DNA of 64,000 bases from Aestuariimicrobium soli (lineage in GTDB: Bacteria > Actinomycetota > Actinomycetes > Propionibacteriales > Propionibacteriaceae), in assembly GCF_051192575.1 (NCBI RefSeq), contig NZ_JBPJSQ010000003.1:440603-504602 (forward strand), written 5' to 3'. The position numbers and the translations under genes were made by a program. This document shows positions 1 through 7,040 of the stretch, one piece after another (position 1 is the stretch's first letter; each line of letters opens with the position of its first letter). The notes beneath the pieces are model-generated. The model did not search any database and was not told the DNA's origin. It worked only from the letters and a program-made list of their open reading frames with translations.

Positions 1-429
1 CGCCGCGTCGGTGGCATCCTGCTGCTTGCGCTCCGCAGCCACCACAGCCAGGGCAGCCTTCGCCACCCCCGACTTCGCTGACTCAAGCCGATCCTCAGCC
101 GCGAGAAGCTGGGATGCCGAAGACTTGCCGGCCGCCCGCATCTCGTTGAGCTTCGCCTCGGCAATCTCAACCTTGCGGGCCGCGGCAGCCTGACGACCAC
201 GGGCGTCCTCGGCGGCCTGCGTCGCCGTCTTCTGAGCCACCTGCAACCGCGCCATCTCGGCACGCGCCTTCTCGGCGCCATCCTTGACGCCCGCAGTCAG
301 CGCGGAACCGATCGCGTCGCCGGTCTTCTTGGCCTGCTTCTGCGTGTCGCCGAAGAACTTCGCCAGATCAGCACCCGGCTCGTCCAGCGCCACCGACAGG
401 GAGATGAAACCCTGAGCCAACTCACTCAT
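1..429 (-). CDS. Phage tail tape measure protein, N-terminal part (runs off the window)
   Basis: An open frame of 143 residues starts at ATG 429 and continues past the left edge of the window. Its N-terminus is a short ordered stretch followed by a long Ala/Lys/Glu/Arg-rich coiled-coil-like helix, with AAEDARGRQAAAARK-type heptads from about residue 60. That is typical of tape measure proteins, which set tail length and pass the DNA. Position supports this: it directly follows the tail assembly chaperone genes, which precede the tape measure gene in siphophages. Its start overlaps the stop of the upstream frame by 4 nt (ATGA), implying translational coupling. Full length cannot be seen. Confidence 0.8.
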   Translation of the reverse strand, partial: MSELAQGFISLSVALDEPGADLAKFFGDTQKQAKKTGDAIGSALTAGVKDGAEKARAEMARLQVAQKTATQAAEDARGRQAAAARKVEIAEAKLNEMRAAGKSSASQLLAAEDRLESAKSGVAKAALAVVAAERKQQDATDAA

Positions 430-1063
430 GCGGCATCCCCTCTCGGTCGGTACTGGTCACGCAGCGCCTCCGCCTCGTTGATCGTCAGCGGCGTGCCCTT
501 GTAGTTCTCGGTCTGCGTCTCGCCGAACGGGCCAATCGGTTTCGGCTTCTGGCCCTTGCCGCCGCCTAGCCCCCACATGAGGTTCTGCACCTGGTTGACG
601 AGGGTGGCGAGCAGCAGATCACCCAGCGACCACGGGCCGTTCTTCGGGTCGATGGCCACCGCCAGCGGGGAGCCCGGCGGCTGGTGCCGCAGCACGACGA
701 ACATGTCGCGCCACGGCAGTCGTCCGGTCTCGAAATCGCGGAGCCTCAGCCCCTGCTGGATGAGCGCGACCTCGACTTCTTCGCGGTGGGCTCCGACGAC
801 TTGCCGGAGCCAGAGGATTCCCCCGCGTCCAGCTCCACCGCCTTCTTGATCGCCTGCCAGCACTCGGCTACGCGCGACATGCGCCACCCGGTGGTGTCGA
901 TGCCGAGCAGCCGCGTCAGGTCGAACAGCGCCGGGAGGTAGCCCTCTTCGAGCGCGGTCAGCGTCCGCACCATGTTCTCGTCGGGGTCCTCGATGTCGAG
1001 CGCGTTGATCTCGTAGATCTGGTCGCCGTCCTCGACGGTGATCCAGCGATTCGGTTCAGTCAT
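426..1063 (-). CDS. Tail assembly chaperone gpGT, -1 frameshift product
   Basis: The 0-frame gene gpG (746-1063) and the overlapping frame ending at 426 are related by a -1 shift. The heptamer GGGGGAA at 818-824 lies in the correct X-XXY-YYZ phase of the upstream frame. Shifting there gives a product of about 212 residues: 82 from the first frame and 130 from the second. The second frame reads on with a good protein (ALIQQGLRLRDFETGRLPW), and no convincing independent start is seen for it. In lambda-like and actinophage tails G and GT chaperone the tape measure protein. The exact slip codon is inferred. Confidence 0.75.
746..1063 (-). CDS. Tail assembly chaperone gpG (unshifted product)
   Basis: A 105-residue protein starts at ATG 1063. 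It has an acidic N-terminus (MTEPNRWITVEDGDQIYEI), a helical core with WRMSRVAECW, and a Ser/Lys/Arg-rich tail that reads past the slippery site. Size, order (major tail protein, then G/GT, then tape measure) and the overlapping -1 frame identify it as the short tail assembly chaperone. It would be made in excess over the frameshifted GT form. Sequence identity to a named family is not claimed. Confidence 0.72.
   Translation of the reverse strand: MTEPNRWITVEDGDQIYEINALDIEDPDENMVRTLTALEEGYLPALFDLTRLLGIDTTGWRMSRVAECWQAIKKAVELDAGESSGSGKSSEPTAKKSRSRSSSRG
818..824 (-). promoter_or_regulatory. Programmed -1 ribosomal frameshift slippery site GGGGGAA
   Basis: On the minus strand the heptamer reads G-GGG-GAA in the gpG frame. 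A P-site GGG-decoding tRNA can re-pair perfectly with GGG one base back. The -1 frame is open from here to the stop at 426-428. Such sites sit in the G/GT overlap of most siphophages. No downstream pseudoknot was modelled. Confidence 0.65.
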
Positions 1064-1099
1064 GGTTTGCCGCCTTCGATTGCCGCCGCGAATGAGTGA

Positions 1100-1140
1100 C
1101 CCGATGGGGTGGCGTGGCGGCGGAACTCCACCCCATCGGG
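1100..1140 (-). terminator. Hairpin between major tail and gpG genes
   Basis: A perfect 13-bp inverted repeat (CCCGATGGGGTGG at 1100-1112, its complement at 1128-1140) has a 15-nt loop. It lies in the 96-nt gap after the major tail gene and before gpG, both minus-strand. There is no U-tract. It may terminate or attenuate transcription so that the major tail protein is made in excess, or it may stabilise the upstream mRNA end. Confidence 0.5.
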
Positions 1141-1159
1141 GGATTGAGGGGGTGGTGGG

Positions 1160-1717
1160 TCAGACCAGGTGCCAGTTGAAGAACTTGCCCGCGGCGTCCT
1201 TGAAGCACTCGATGGTCACGGTGAAGCTCACGACCTGGTTCTTGACGAACTTCAGGCCCGACACCGAGGTCACCTGACCGTCGCCGATGTCGATGAGCAT
1301 GTCGCCGTTGCCGTCCTTCATCGGGAAGGCGTACATCTTGTGCGGCAGGATCTCGCCGGTGTAGCCGATCTTCGTCACCTTGTCTGCGGGCGCAGTGCCG
1401 GTGATGACCACATTGGCGGTGCCGAACAGCTCCTTCGCAAGAGCCGGGGACACCTGCACGAACGTGACACCGATCGTGCACTCGTTGGACTCCTGCACCA
1501 CCGCGATGGTGTCGAGGTTCCAGTCCTTGATCTTCGTGGTGCCGTTCTCGGTGGTGACCTCGACGCCTTCCTCGGAAATGAATCCGAGGTCGATGTACGC
1601 GGCGTCCAGGGTGGTGCCGGCGGCCGTGGGGCGGGTGGAGCCGATGGGGGCCGAGAAGCCGTACCCGCCGACCTTCGGTGCGCCGAGTCGAACCTCGGCG
1701 ATCTTCTGTCCAGCCAT
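1160..1717 (-). CDS. Phage major tail (tube) protein
   Basis: A 185-residue protein starts at ATG 1717 with an SD-like AGAGGAAACC just upstream. Its composition is beta-rich with low hydrophobicity, and it contains LGFISEEGVEVTTENGTTKI and KDWNLDTIAVV, phrasing typical of siphophage tail-tube subunits. These stack as hexameric rings around the tape measure. The gene lies between the tail terminator candidate and the tail assembly chaperones, the canonical position. Its start has 54 nt of spacing from the upstream gene and a hairpin follows it, consistent with separate high expression. Confidence 0.8.
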   Translation of the reverse strand: MAGQKIAEVRLGAPKVGGYGFSAPIGSTRPTAAGTTLDAAYIDLGFISEEGVEVTTENGTTKIKDWNLDTIAVVQESNECTIGVTFVQVSPALAKELFGTANVVITGTAPADKVTKIGYTGEILPHKMYAFPMKDGNGDMLIDIGDGQVTSVSGLKFVKNQVVSFTVTIECFKDAAGKFFNWHLV

Positions 1718-1771
1718 GCTGGTTTCCTCTCGGAAGGGGTTGCCGCCACCTTTGAGGGAGGGTGCTCAGTG

Positions 1772-2152
1772 TCAGTTGTTGGCGTGGATGAGCAGCCGTG
1801 CCTGCCCCACATAGCGCGGGGTGCCAGAGATGTCGTCACGGAACGACCTCGGACGGGTCGCGGACGCGTCGACGACGAACGCGCCATTGTGGGTTGCGCC
1901 GACCAGATCGTCGATCTCGTCACGCACTCGGCCAGCCAGGGCAGACGCAGCCTCGCCGGTGTCATCGGCCGACGACCACGCCTCCCACATCACATCGGCC
2001 CAGTCCAGCACCCGCTGCGCCCGCGCAGGGCCGCCAGCGGCCACCACACGCACGAACGCAACGGGACGCGGGTTCGGGGTCATCGTCGCCACCGGAACGC
2101 CCAGAACGGGCGACAGGGCGGCAACCAGAAGAGCCTCGACGTCGACGGTCAC
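1772..2152 (-). CDS. Tail terminator / neck-type protein
   Basis: This 126-residue protein starts at ATG 2152, overlapping the previous stop by 4 nt. Its N-terminus (MTVDVEALLVAALSPVLGVPV) followed by an alpha/beta body matches the size and style of siphophage tail terminator proteins, which cap the tail tube and join it to the head. The gene is immediately upstream of the major tail protein, as expected for that role. No diagnostic catalytic motif exists for the family, so the assignment rests on position and size. Confidence 0.6.
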   Translation of the reverse strand: MTVDVEALLVAALSPVLGVPVATMTPNPRPVAFVRVVAAGGPARAQRVLDWADVMWEAWSSADDTGEAASALAGRVRDEIDDLVGATHNGAFVVDASATRPRSFRDDISGTPRYVGQARLLIHANN

Positions 2153-2328
2153 TTGCCCGCCTCCTTCTTCGACTCAGCCTCAGCCTTGGCCTGCTCGGCC
2201 ACAGCCTTCTTCACCGCATCCTCAGACGCGGGCGAAGCGTGGCCGTTGGCGATCTGCTCCAAGGCAGACGCACGACTCAGCTCGACGATCTTCCCGGCGG
2301 GAGTCTCGATCCACAGGTTGTCGCTCAT
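2149..2328 (-). CDS. Small phage protein of the neck/tail module
   Basis: A 59-residue protein starting MSDNLWIETPAGK. ATG 2328 is preferred over an in-frame ATG 27 nt upstream because GAGGGGG lies just ahead of it, and because it leaves a 2-nt gap to the upstream gene. The C-terminal half is a charged Ala/Lys/Glu helix. It overlaps the next gene by 4 nt. Function is unknown; its place within a tightly packed neck-to-tail operon suggests a structural or accessory morphogenesis role. Confidence 0.6.
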   Translation of the reverse strand: MSDNLWIETPAGKIVELSRASALEQIANGHASPASEDAVKKAVAEQAKAEAESKKEAGK

Positions 2329-2330
2329 GT

Positions 2331-2636
2331 TCACCCCCTCGCCGCATCCAGACATGCCATGAATTCAGCCGGCTTCTGCATCACCAGCCACGTCGCGTAA
2401 CCCGTCGCCGGGCGCACCGTGTAACGGGCTCGACGCTTGCCGGGCTCCTCAAACACCTCGAAATGAGGGCGCTGCACCTTGTTCTTGCCGCTGCGAGGCT
2501 GGGACTCAGCCCACGCGTTCGCCGCGTCACGAACCCGCACCGCCATGTTGAGCACCGCAGCATCAACAGCCGGCGACTTGCGCAGCGCCGTCCAAGCCGC
2601 ATCCGGTGCCAACTGCAACATCCGACGCTCAGCCAT
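2331..2636 (-). CDS. Phage neck / tail-completion protein (unassigned family)
   Basis: A 101-residue basic protein starts at ATG 2636, overlapping the upstream gene by 8 nt. A long amphipathic N-terminal helix (residues 8-45) is followed by a beta-rich segment with FEVFEEPGKRRARYTV and a conserved-looking VRPATGYATW. Length and location between head-closure and tail-terminator genes resemble HK97 gp10-like or other small neck proteins of actinophages. The exact family cannot be fixed by eye. Confidence 0.55.
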   Translation of the reverse strand: MAERRMLQLAPDAAWTALRKSPAVDAAVLNMAVRVRDAANAWAESQPRSGKNKVQRPHFEVFEEPGKRRARYTVRPATGYATWLVMQKPAEFMACLDAARG

Positions 2637-2955
2637 CGGCGCGCACCAGGTTGATGACGTAGCCCGGCTGGTAGCCGAACGGGCCGCGATTCAAGTCCTC
2701 CGACTCGCCGACCACATCGTAGATACGAGTGCCGATCACCAGCCGGTCAGCCGGTGCCGCAGCCCACGGCGAGAACACCTCAAGCTGCACCACCACGCGA
2801 TCCTTGCCGACCGTCTTCGGCTCCGTCGACGACGTGGGCGCAATCCCGTAGACCATCCGCTCCACGGCGGGGGCGTAGGTCGTCGTCGCGTTGCCGTGAG
2901 CGCCCGTGACGCCCGTCGACGCCACCATGTGGCCGACGGGATGCGAGGCGATCAC
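2629..2955 (-). CDS. Head-closure-like neck protein
   Basis: GTG at 2955 is chosen because it overlaps the upstream stop as GTGA, giving 108 residues (VIASHPVGHMVASTGVTGAHG...). The frame is open further upstream, but that part is the shadow of the connector gene. The C-terminal half is beta-rich (KDRVVVQLEVFSPW, IGTRIYDVVG), resembling head-completion or stopper proteins that seal the portal channel. The role is inferred from order: connector, this gene, small neck proteins, tail tube. Confidence 0.55.
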   Translation of the reverse strand: MIASHPVGHMVASTGVTGAHGNATTTYAPAVERMVYGIAPTSSTEPKTVGKDRVVVQLEVFSPWAAAPADRLVIGTRIYDVVGESEDLNRGPFGYQPGYVINLVRADG

Positions 2956-3254
2956 CGGAACTCCAGCGGGCGCCGGAACAGGGTGTCGTAGCCACCCTCG
3001 GGCGGGAACTGCCCACGAGCCACGCCCGCCACCTCGACGCCACATAGGGCGCGGAGGCTTGAGCGCGTCGACTCGGCGAACAGGGGCCCAACCTCGCGAT
3101 ACCGCGTCGTGAACGGGCCAGCCGTCTCCGACTCAACCGCGCCCGACCCGGACTCCACCGCCAGCCGCACCACTGGATGCAGCAGCGCCTTCACGGTGTC
3201 GATGACCTCCGGATCGGTCGCGCCAGAGAGGCAGGGGGCAATGGCCTTGTCCAG
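2952..3254 (-). pseudogene. Truncated head-to-tail connector gene, 3' fragment
   Basis: The frame ending at 2952 reads PEVIDTVKALLHPVVRLAV, then SETAGPFTTRYREVGPLF and SLRALCGVEVAG. This looks like the C-terminal half of a phage head-tail connector: a helix, a GPF-x-T-R-Y strand, then a C-terminal CG-V element. No plausible full N-terminus or good start precedes it. Going upstream it merges near 3250 with a different frame encoding an HTH regulator. A GTG at 3194 could still start an 80-residue product. I read it as the remnant left by the deletion that removed the head genes. Confidence 0.6.
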
Positions 3255-3396
3255 GCTTGGCGTTCCTCGTCCCCGCCAGCATCTCCGACACCAACGACTG
3301 CGAGCAGCCAACAGCTTCTGCCAACTGCTTCTGAGTAAGGCCGGACTTGTCGAGCGCGTAGCGGAGGGCTTCGGGTTCGTGATTGAGGGGGCTCAT
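3133..3396 (-). CDS. XRE/Cro-like HTH regulator with replaced C-terminus
   Basis: From ATG 3396 (GGGGAC upstream) the protein carries a complete XRE helix-turn-helix (about residues 8-50: LTQKQLAEAVGCSQSLVSEM). The remaining 40 residues are Gly/Arg/Ala-rich out-of-frame translation of connector-gene DNA, ending at 3133. It is divergent from the repressor at 3573-4406 and across a palindromic operator, the usual cro position. The HTH itself looks intact, so it may still bind DNA. Its promoter would now drive the tail genes directly. Confidence 0.65.
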   Translation of the reverse strand: MSPLNHEPEALRYALDKSGLTQKQLAEAVGCSQSLVSEMLAGTRNAKPGQGHCPLPLWRDRSGGHRHREGAAASSGAAGGGVRVGRG

Positions 3397-3430
3397 CCGG
3401 TGTCCCCGCGGTGGTTTGAACAGAACCGTA

Positions 3431-3528
3431 CTGCGAAGTATCGCGAAGCGCAAGTACTTCGCGATACTACGTAGGCACTTCGCGGCTGACTAGGAGTGTT
3501 GCCGAACCACAAGCGTGTCATTGCGAAG
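3431..3528. promoter_or_regulatory. Candidate immunity operator array (GCGAAG/CTTCGC repeats)
   Basis: A perfect 12-bp inverted repeat (AGTATCGCGAAG at 3437-3448, complement at 3457-3468, 8-nt spacer) lies between the divergent HTH genes. The half-site GCGAAG or its complement occurs at 3433, 3443, 3457, 3478 and 3523; the first two are exactly 10 bp apart. This fits a cooperative repressor/Cro operator region controlling both directions. Confidence 0.6.
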
Positions 3529-3572
3529 ATTCGGCCCCCACGGGTGGGTAGCGTTCGCACAAGTTCGCATGC

Positions 3573-4406
3573 ATGCTGGTGGACATGGAAGACATGGCAA
3601 CGCCCGAGGGGCGACTCATCAAGGCCAGGCTCGACGAGTCGCGCACCAGCCAGCGAGCGCTCGCGAGCAAGGTCGACATGAGCGAGGGCAGGGTTCGGCA
3701 GATCATCAAGGGCTACCAGTCGGTCGGCGGTCAGCGCATCGCCGTATCAGCTCCGGCGGAGACGATCATGAGGTTGGCGCTCGAACTCGACATCACGCCC
3801 GACGAGCTGCGCGCCGCCTCGCGTGACGATGCAGCTGATCTCTTGCAGCAGATCCTCGATCACCGGTTCCCCCGGATTGGCGAGCGCCAGGAGCGAGCGA
3901 GCAGCAAGGAGTTCAAGAGTTCCATGGCTGACGTAGACGCCATAACCGCGGAGATGCAGGCATGGCTCGTCACCGACACCGACGAGGACCCTCCGAGCGG
4001 GATCCTCACCTTCTATTCGGACGAGCAGTTGCTGCAGGTGATTGCCGATCGCCTCGTCAGTCGCCGCGAACGAAGCGGGACGGAGAGGATCCCCTCGGGG
4101 CGCATGAGTGTCAAGTGGACCTACGGGGAGTCGGATCGCGACTGGTACAGAAGATCCGTCGGGCGTGAGCCCGTCCGCAGTCTGAGCGAGTACGAACAAC
4201 GACGAAGGAAGGAGCAGACCGATGGCCGGATGCCTGAGGCTGAGAAGACACCCCCGGCGGTGACCCCGCCCACCATCGAGCAGCTGCGCGAGCAGCGTCG
4301 GCAGCAGGTGAACTTGGACCAGCTGGCGGCCGCCACCGGCGCTCGGGAGCGCGACGCGGAGGACGACGGTGCCGGTGAGGATTCGCAGGATGGGGGAGAA
4401 GCATGA
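3573..4406 (+). CDS. Prophage HTH repressor candidate
   Basis: A 277-residue protein. Residues about 10-75 form an HTH domain (RLIKARLDESRTSQRALASK, then SEGRVRQIIKGYQ), followed by a helix-rich segment with ALELDITPDELR that resembles the capping helices of XRE regulators. The rest is charged and probably disordered, ending in a Glu/Asp/Gly tail. ATGs at 3573, 3585 and 3594 are all possible and none has a well-spaced SD. It faces away from the cro-like gene and heads the lysogeny-side operon, so it is the likely immunity repressor. It overlaps the next gene by 4 nt (ATGA). Confidence 0.7.
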   Translation: MLVDMEDMATPEGRLIKARLDESRTSQRALASKVDMSEGRVRQIIKGYQSVGGQRIAVSAPAETIMRLALELDITPDELRAASRDDAADLLQQILDHRFPRIGERQERASSKEFKSSMADVDAITAEMQAWLVTDTDEDPPSGILTFYSDEQLLQVIADRLVSRRERSGTERIPSGRMSVKWTYGESDRDWYRRSVGREPVRSLSEYEQRRRKEQTDGRMPEAEKTPPAVTPPTIEQLREQRRQQVNLDQLAAATGARERDAEDDGAGEDSQDGGEA

Positions 4407-5422
4407 AGTACGGGTTTCGGCTGTACAGCGTCAGCCTGAGGGAGGGCAAGGGTCGCACCCCGAAGCCGTGGAGCGGCGACGGCTGGGCCTACCTGGCCCA
4501 CGTGAAGGAGGGCCTCGACCTCATCGAGAAGGCGCAGCAGCCCGACACTGAGGGGGACCGGCCGGCGCCTCTGAGCCTGTGGTACTCGCGCCGTGACGTG
4601 GCCGACCTGACCGAGCTGCCCGAGTCCCCGATGGCGCCCGGCGCGGACCGGGAGGCCCGCGTTGGCCGGCTGGTGAGCACCTCGGTCGACCGACACTCCC
4701 TGACCCTCGAACTCCGCATGGGATACGTCGGTGCCTTCGAGGCGTCGATCGGGCCCAAGCGCGACAGGCCGATGGAGCGGGAGGCCCCCTCTCACGACTT
4801 CCGGGCGCACCTCGTGGTGCCCAAGGATGCGAGCGACGGGCTGCTGGCAGTCGAGGCCGTGGGGCGCAACGCTCCGGTGGGCGCGGTTGAGTGCCTCCTG
4901 GCGCTGGCCAGTCGGCAGGTCGGATGGGCGGCCGAACCCGCGGAGGGGCTCCCACCCGCCTGGTGGGGGCTGAGCGCCCATCAGGCCACCGACCCCCAGT
5001 TCTTCCAGAAGCTGCTCGACTCCGACGAGACCGAAGTGCACCTGCAACGGATCACGCACGACGACCAGGGCAAGAGGAAGGCTGTCGACCGGCACTTGGT
5101 CGCGCGCGGGCTCGACAGAGCGGAGCGCGACCGGTTGCGCGTGTGGGCCCGGCTTGCGGGCAAGCAGCGCCAGAGCCTGGGCACCAGGGGGCTGGTGAAG
5201 ATCCTCGGGTACGACGACGATGCCCTCAACGATCTGGACATGAACGACGGATACGTGCGGATCGGCGATGACGACACGATGGCCAAGGTGCGGATGGGGG
5301 ACGTGCTCGACAAGTTCACCTACCGGATCAAGGGCCGAGAGCGACCGACCGGGGCCGCGTGGCTCGAGGCGGTGCGTGAAAGAATGTCGGTGCTGGATGA
5401 CACCCTGGAGGGACTTCACTAG
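4403..5422 (+). CDS. Unknown 339-residue protein in the lysogeny operon
   Basis: I do not recognise a family. The protein begins MKYGFRLYSVSLREGKG and has beta-rich N-terminal and central parts (SLTLELRMGYVGAFEASIG, FRAHLVVPKDA). A helical C-terminal half contains a basic patch (GLDRAERDRLRVWARLAGK) and ends with MGDVLDKFTYRI. No transmembrane segment is seen. Start overlaps the repressor stop by 4 nt, so it is co-translated with it and expressed in the lysogen. Genes at this place often protect the host from other phages, but nothing in the sequence proves that. It is followed 14 nt later by a membrane protein, which may be its partner. Confidence 0.7.
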   Translation: MKYGFRLYSVSLREGKGRTPKPWSGDGWAYLAHVKEGLDLIEKAQQPDTEGDRPAPLSLWYSRRDVADLTELPESPMAPGADREARVGRLVSTSVDRHSLTLELRMGYVGAFEASIGPKRDRPMEREAPSHDFRAHLVVPKDASDGLLAVEAVGRNAPVGAVECLLALASRQVGWAAEPAEGLPPAWWGLSAHQATDPQFFQKLLDSDETEVHLQRITHDDQGKRKAVDRHLVARGLDRAERDRLRVWARLAGKQRQSLGTRGLVKILGYDDDALNDLDMNDGYVRIGDDDTMAKVRMGDVLDKFTYRIKGRERPTGAAWLEAVRERMSVLDDTLEGLH

Positions 5423-5436
5423 CTCGGGAGGCAGAT

Positions 5437-6024
5437 GTGACGACGCGGTTCGATTTCACCCGTCTGGTGCGTGGTCACTGGAAGACCCTGAGCGTCCGGA
5501 GCGTGGATGCCGGTGAGCAGGACAGTTACCCCGGTGACCATGCGGCCCGGACGGTGCTCGTGTTGTTGCCGTTGCTGGCGGCCGGTCTGACCGCATGGTC
5601 GGCTCGCTCGATCCTGCACCAGAAGTCGGGGCTGCCCGTCGAGTGGGCCGGCGTCGCGATCGCGGCGGCAGCCCTGCTGGCGGCCGCGCTCCTCGGCGCG
5701 TTCTCCCTGCTGGGCCAGTGGCGCTCGAGGATGAACGAGAGAGCTATGCGCGACTCGACTACAGGGGCCAGGGAGTGGCCAGTACGGGCGCTCATCGATG
5801 AGTCCGTGGCCGCAGCACTGGTGGGAGTCCTGGACTCTGCGCTGATCATGGCGCTCGCCCTCCTCGGTTCGATCACGTCGGGCTGGGCGGCATTGGCGTC
5901 CACCGCGCTCCTGGTCGGTGTGGGCCTGCACATGGGGTTGCTGTTCATCCTGATCGTGGTGTGCCTCTACTCGGCCTACACCCAGTCGGAGTCCGTGCCG
6001 AAGGCGCTCGACGGGCACATGTGA
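5437..6024 (+). CDS. Four-helix membrane protein, partner of the preceding gene
   Basis: GTG 5437 follows a good SD (GGGAGG at 5426-5431), giving 195 residues. Four hydrophobic segments are visible at about 42-58, 69-93, 122-146 and 149-178, with a polar N-terminus of 38 residues and a short cytoplasmic-looking loop rich in Arg/Glu between helices 2 and 3 (QWRSRMNERAMRD). No enzymatic motif is seen. Pairing of a soluble unknown protein with a small multi-helix membrane protein in a lysogeny operon resembles sensor-effector layouts of abortive infection systems. That is inference only. Confidence 0.68.
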   Translation: MTTRFDFTRLVRGHWKTLSVRSVDAGEQDSYPGDHAARTVLVLLPLLAAGLTAWSARSILHQKSGLPVEWAGVAIAAAALLAAALLGAFSLLGQWRSRMNERAMRDSTTGAREWPVRALIDESVAAALVGVLDSALIMALALLGSITSGWAALASTALLVGVGLHMGLLFILIVVCLYSAYTQSESVPKALDGHM

Positions 6025-6057
6025 CTCTTTGTCAGAGCCCCGCGGCACGATCGGGAC

Positions 6058-6489
6058 ATGTCCGTCCCGCACCCATGGCAGGCGCTCAGCAGCCGGCCGC
6101 ACCTCACCGTTGACTTCGTCCACCTGCCGCGGCCGTACCTGGGCGTCACTGACGGCCTGACCATTTGGCTCCACGACCGGCTCACCCAGCGGGAGCGTCG
6201 CACCACTCTGGCCCATGAGCTCGTGCACATCGACCGCGGGCACACCTCGTGCCAGCCCTCCGACGTCGAGGCTTCCGTCTGGCGGGAGGCGGCGCGGTGG
6301 CTACTGCCTGACATTGAGACAGTGGGGGAGGCGCTTGCGTGGGCACACAGTCTCGATGAGGCCGCCGACGAGCTGTGGGTGGACTGTCGTACCCTGCAGG
6401 CACGCTTGGACCATCTGCATCCAGCCGAGAGGGCGTACCTCCGGCGGAGGCTCACCGACGAGCCACACATCACTGAGGGGGAATCATGA
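6058..6489 (+). CDS. ImmA/IrrE-type metallopeptidase
   Basis: A 143-residue protein with the zinc-binding HExxH motif in TLAHELVHIDRGH (H53, E54, H57) and a following helix with E71/E77 as the likely third ligand (VEASVWREAARWLLP). ImmA proteins cleave or inactivate phage/ICE repressors of the ImmR type, so this is probably the anti-repressor for the HTH repressor encoded upstream. Start ATG 6058 follows CACGAT by 6 nt, a possible leaderless promoter, suggesting its own transcription start. It overlaps the lipoprotein gene by 4 nt. Confidence 0.8.
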   Translation: MSVPHPWQALSSRPHLTVDFVHLPRPYLGVTDGLTIWLHDRLTQRERRTTLAHELVHIDRGHTSCQPSDVEASVWREAARWLLPDIETVGEALAWAHSLDEAADELWVDCRTLQARLDHLHPAERAYLRRRLTDEPHITEGES

Positions 6490-7040
6490 GGAAGATCATC
6501 GCGACTGCCGCGCTCGCCGTGGTCGCGCTGTCTGGATGCTCGGGGGCGGAGGCTGCAGCACCTTCGACTGTGACTGTCACGCCGCCTGCCACTACCGTCA
6601 CGGCAACCACGACGGTGACATCGACGGTCACCGCCTCCCCTGACCCGCAGCCAACCAGTGGCGTGCTGAAACTCGGCTCAACGGCGAAGCTCGGAGTGGT
6701 CGACATCACCGTCTACGGCTCCAAGCGGGTCACCCGGCAGGAGGGCATCGGGTGGGCCGTCGACGTCAAGGCCTGCTCGAAGGCGTCCGCATCGGAACCC
6801 ATCGGACTCACGTGGTTCCCGTGGAATCTGGTCGATACGAACTCTGGCACCTACGACTGGGCTCACACCACCTACAACGGTGACCCGATCCCGGCCTATC
6901 CGAATGACCAGGACAAGTCCGTCCCGGCGGGACAGTGCGCTCGCGGCTGGATCGTGTTCGAGGTGAACGCTGACACCAAGGCGGCCGAGGTTCGTTATGC
7001 CAACAGCGCCGGCGAGTCGGTTGCATGGAAACTGACCTGA
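6486..7040 (+). CDS. Prophage-encoded lipoprotein (possible superinfection exclusion)
   Basis: A 184-residue protein with a short signal peptide and lipobox LSGC (Cys18), so it should be anchored on the outer face of the membrane. A Thr/Val/Pro-rich linker (residues 24-58) is followed by a beta-rich domain of about 125 residues containing GVVDITVYGSKRV, GWAVDVKACSKA and CARGWIVFEV. The layout is like DUF4352-type immunoglobulin-like lipoproteins. Lipoproteins placed beside immunity genes in Gram-positive prophages (TP-J34 Ltp is the known case) block DNA entry by related phages. Function here is inferred from context only. Confidence 0.75.
   Translation: MRKIIATAALAVVALSGCSGAEAAAPSTVTVTPPATTVTATTTVTSTVTASPDPQPTSGVLKLGSTAKLGVVDITVYGSKRVTRQEGIGWAVDVKACSKASASEPIGLTWFPWNLVDTNSGTYDWAHTTYNGDPIPAYPNDQDKSVPAGQCARGWIVFEVNADTKAAEVRYANSAGESVAWKLT

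Noticed and set aside
11..193. Plus-strand frame at the left edge
   Set aside because: Antisense to the coiled-coil region of the tape measure gene; Ala/Ser/Arg-rich shadow.
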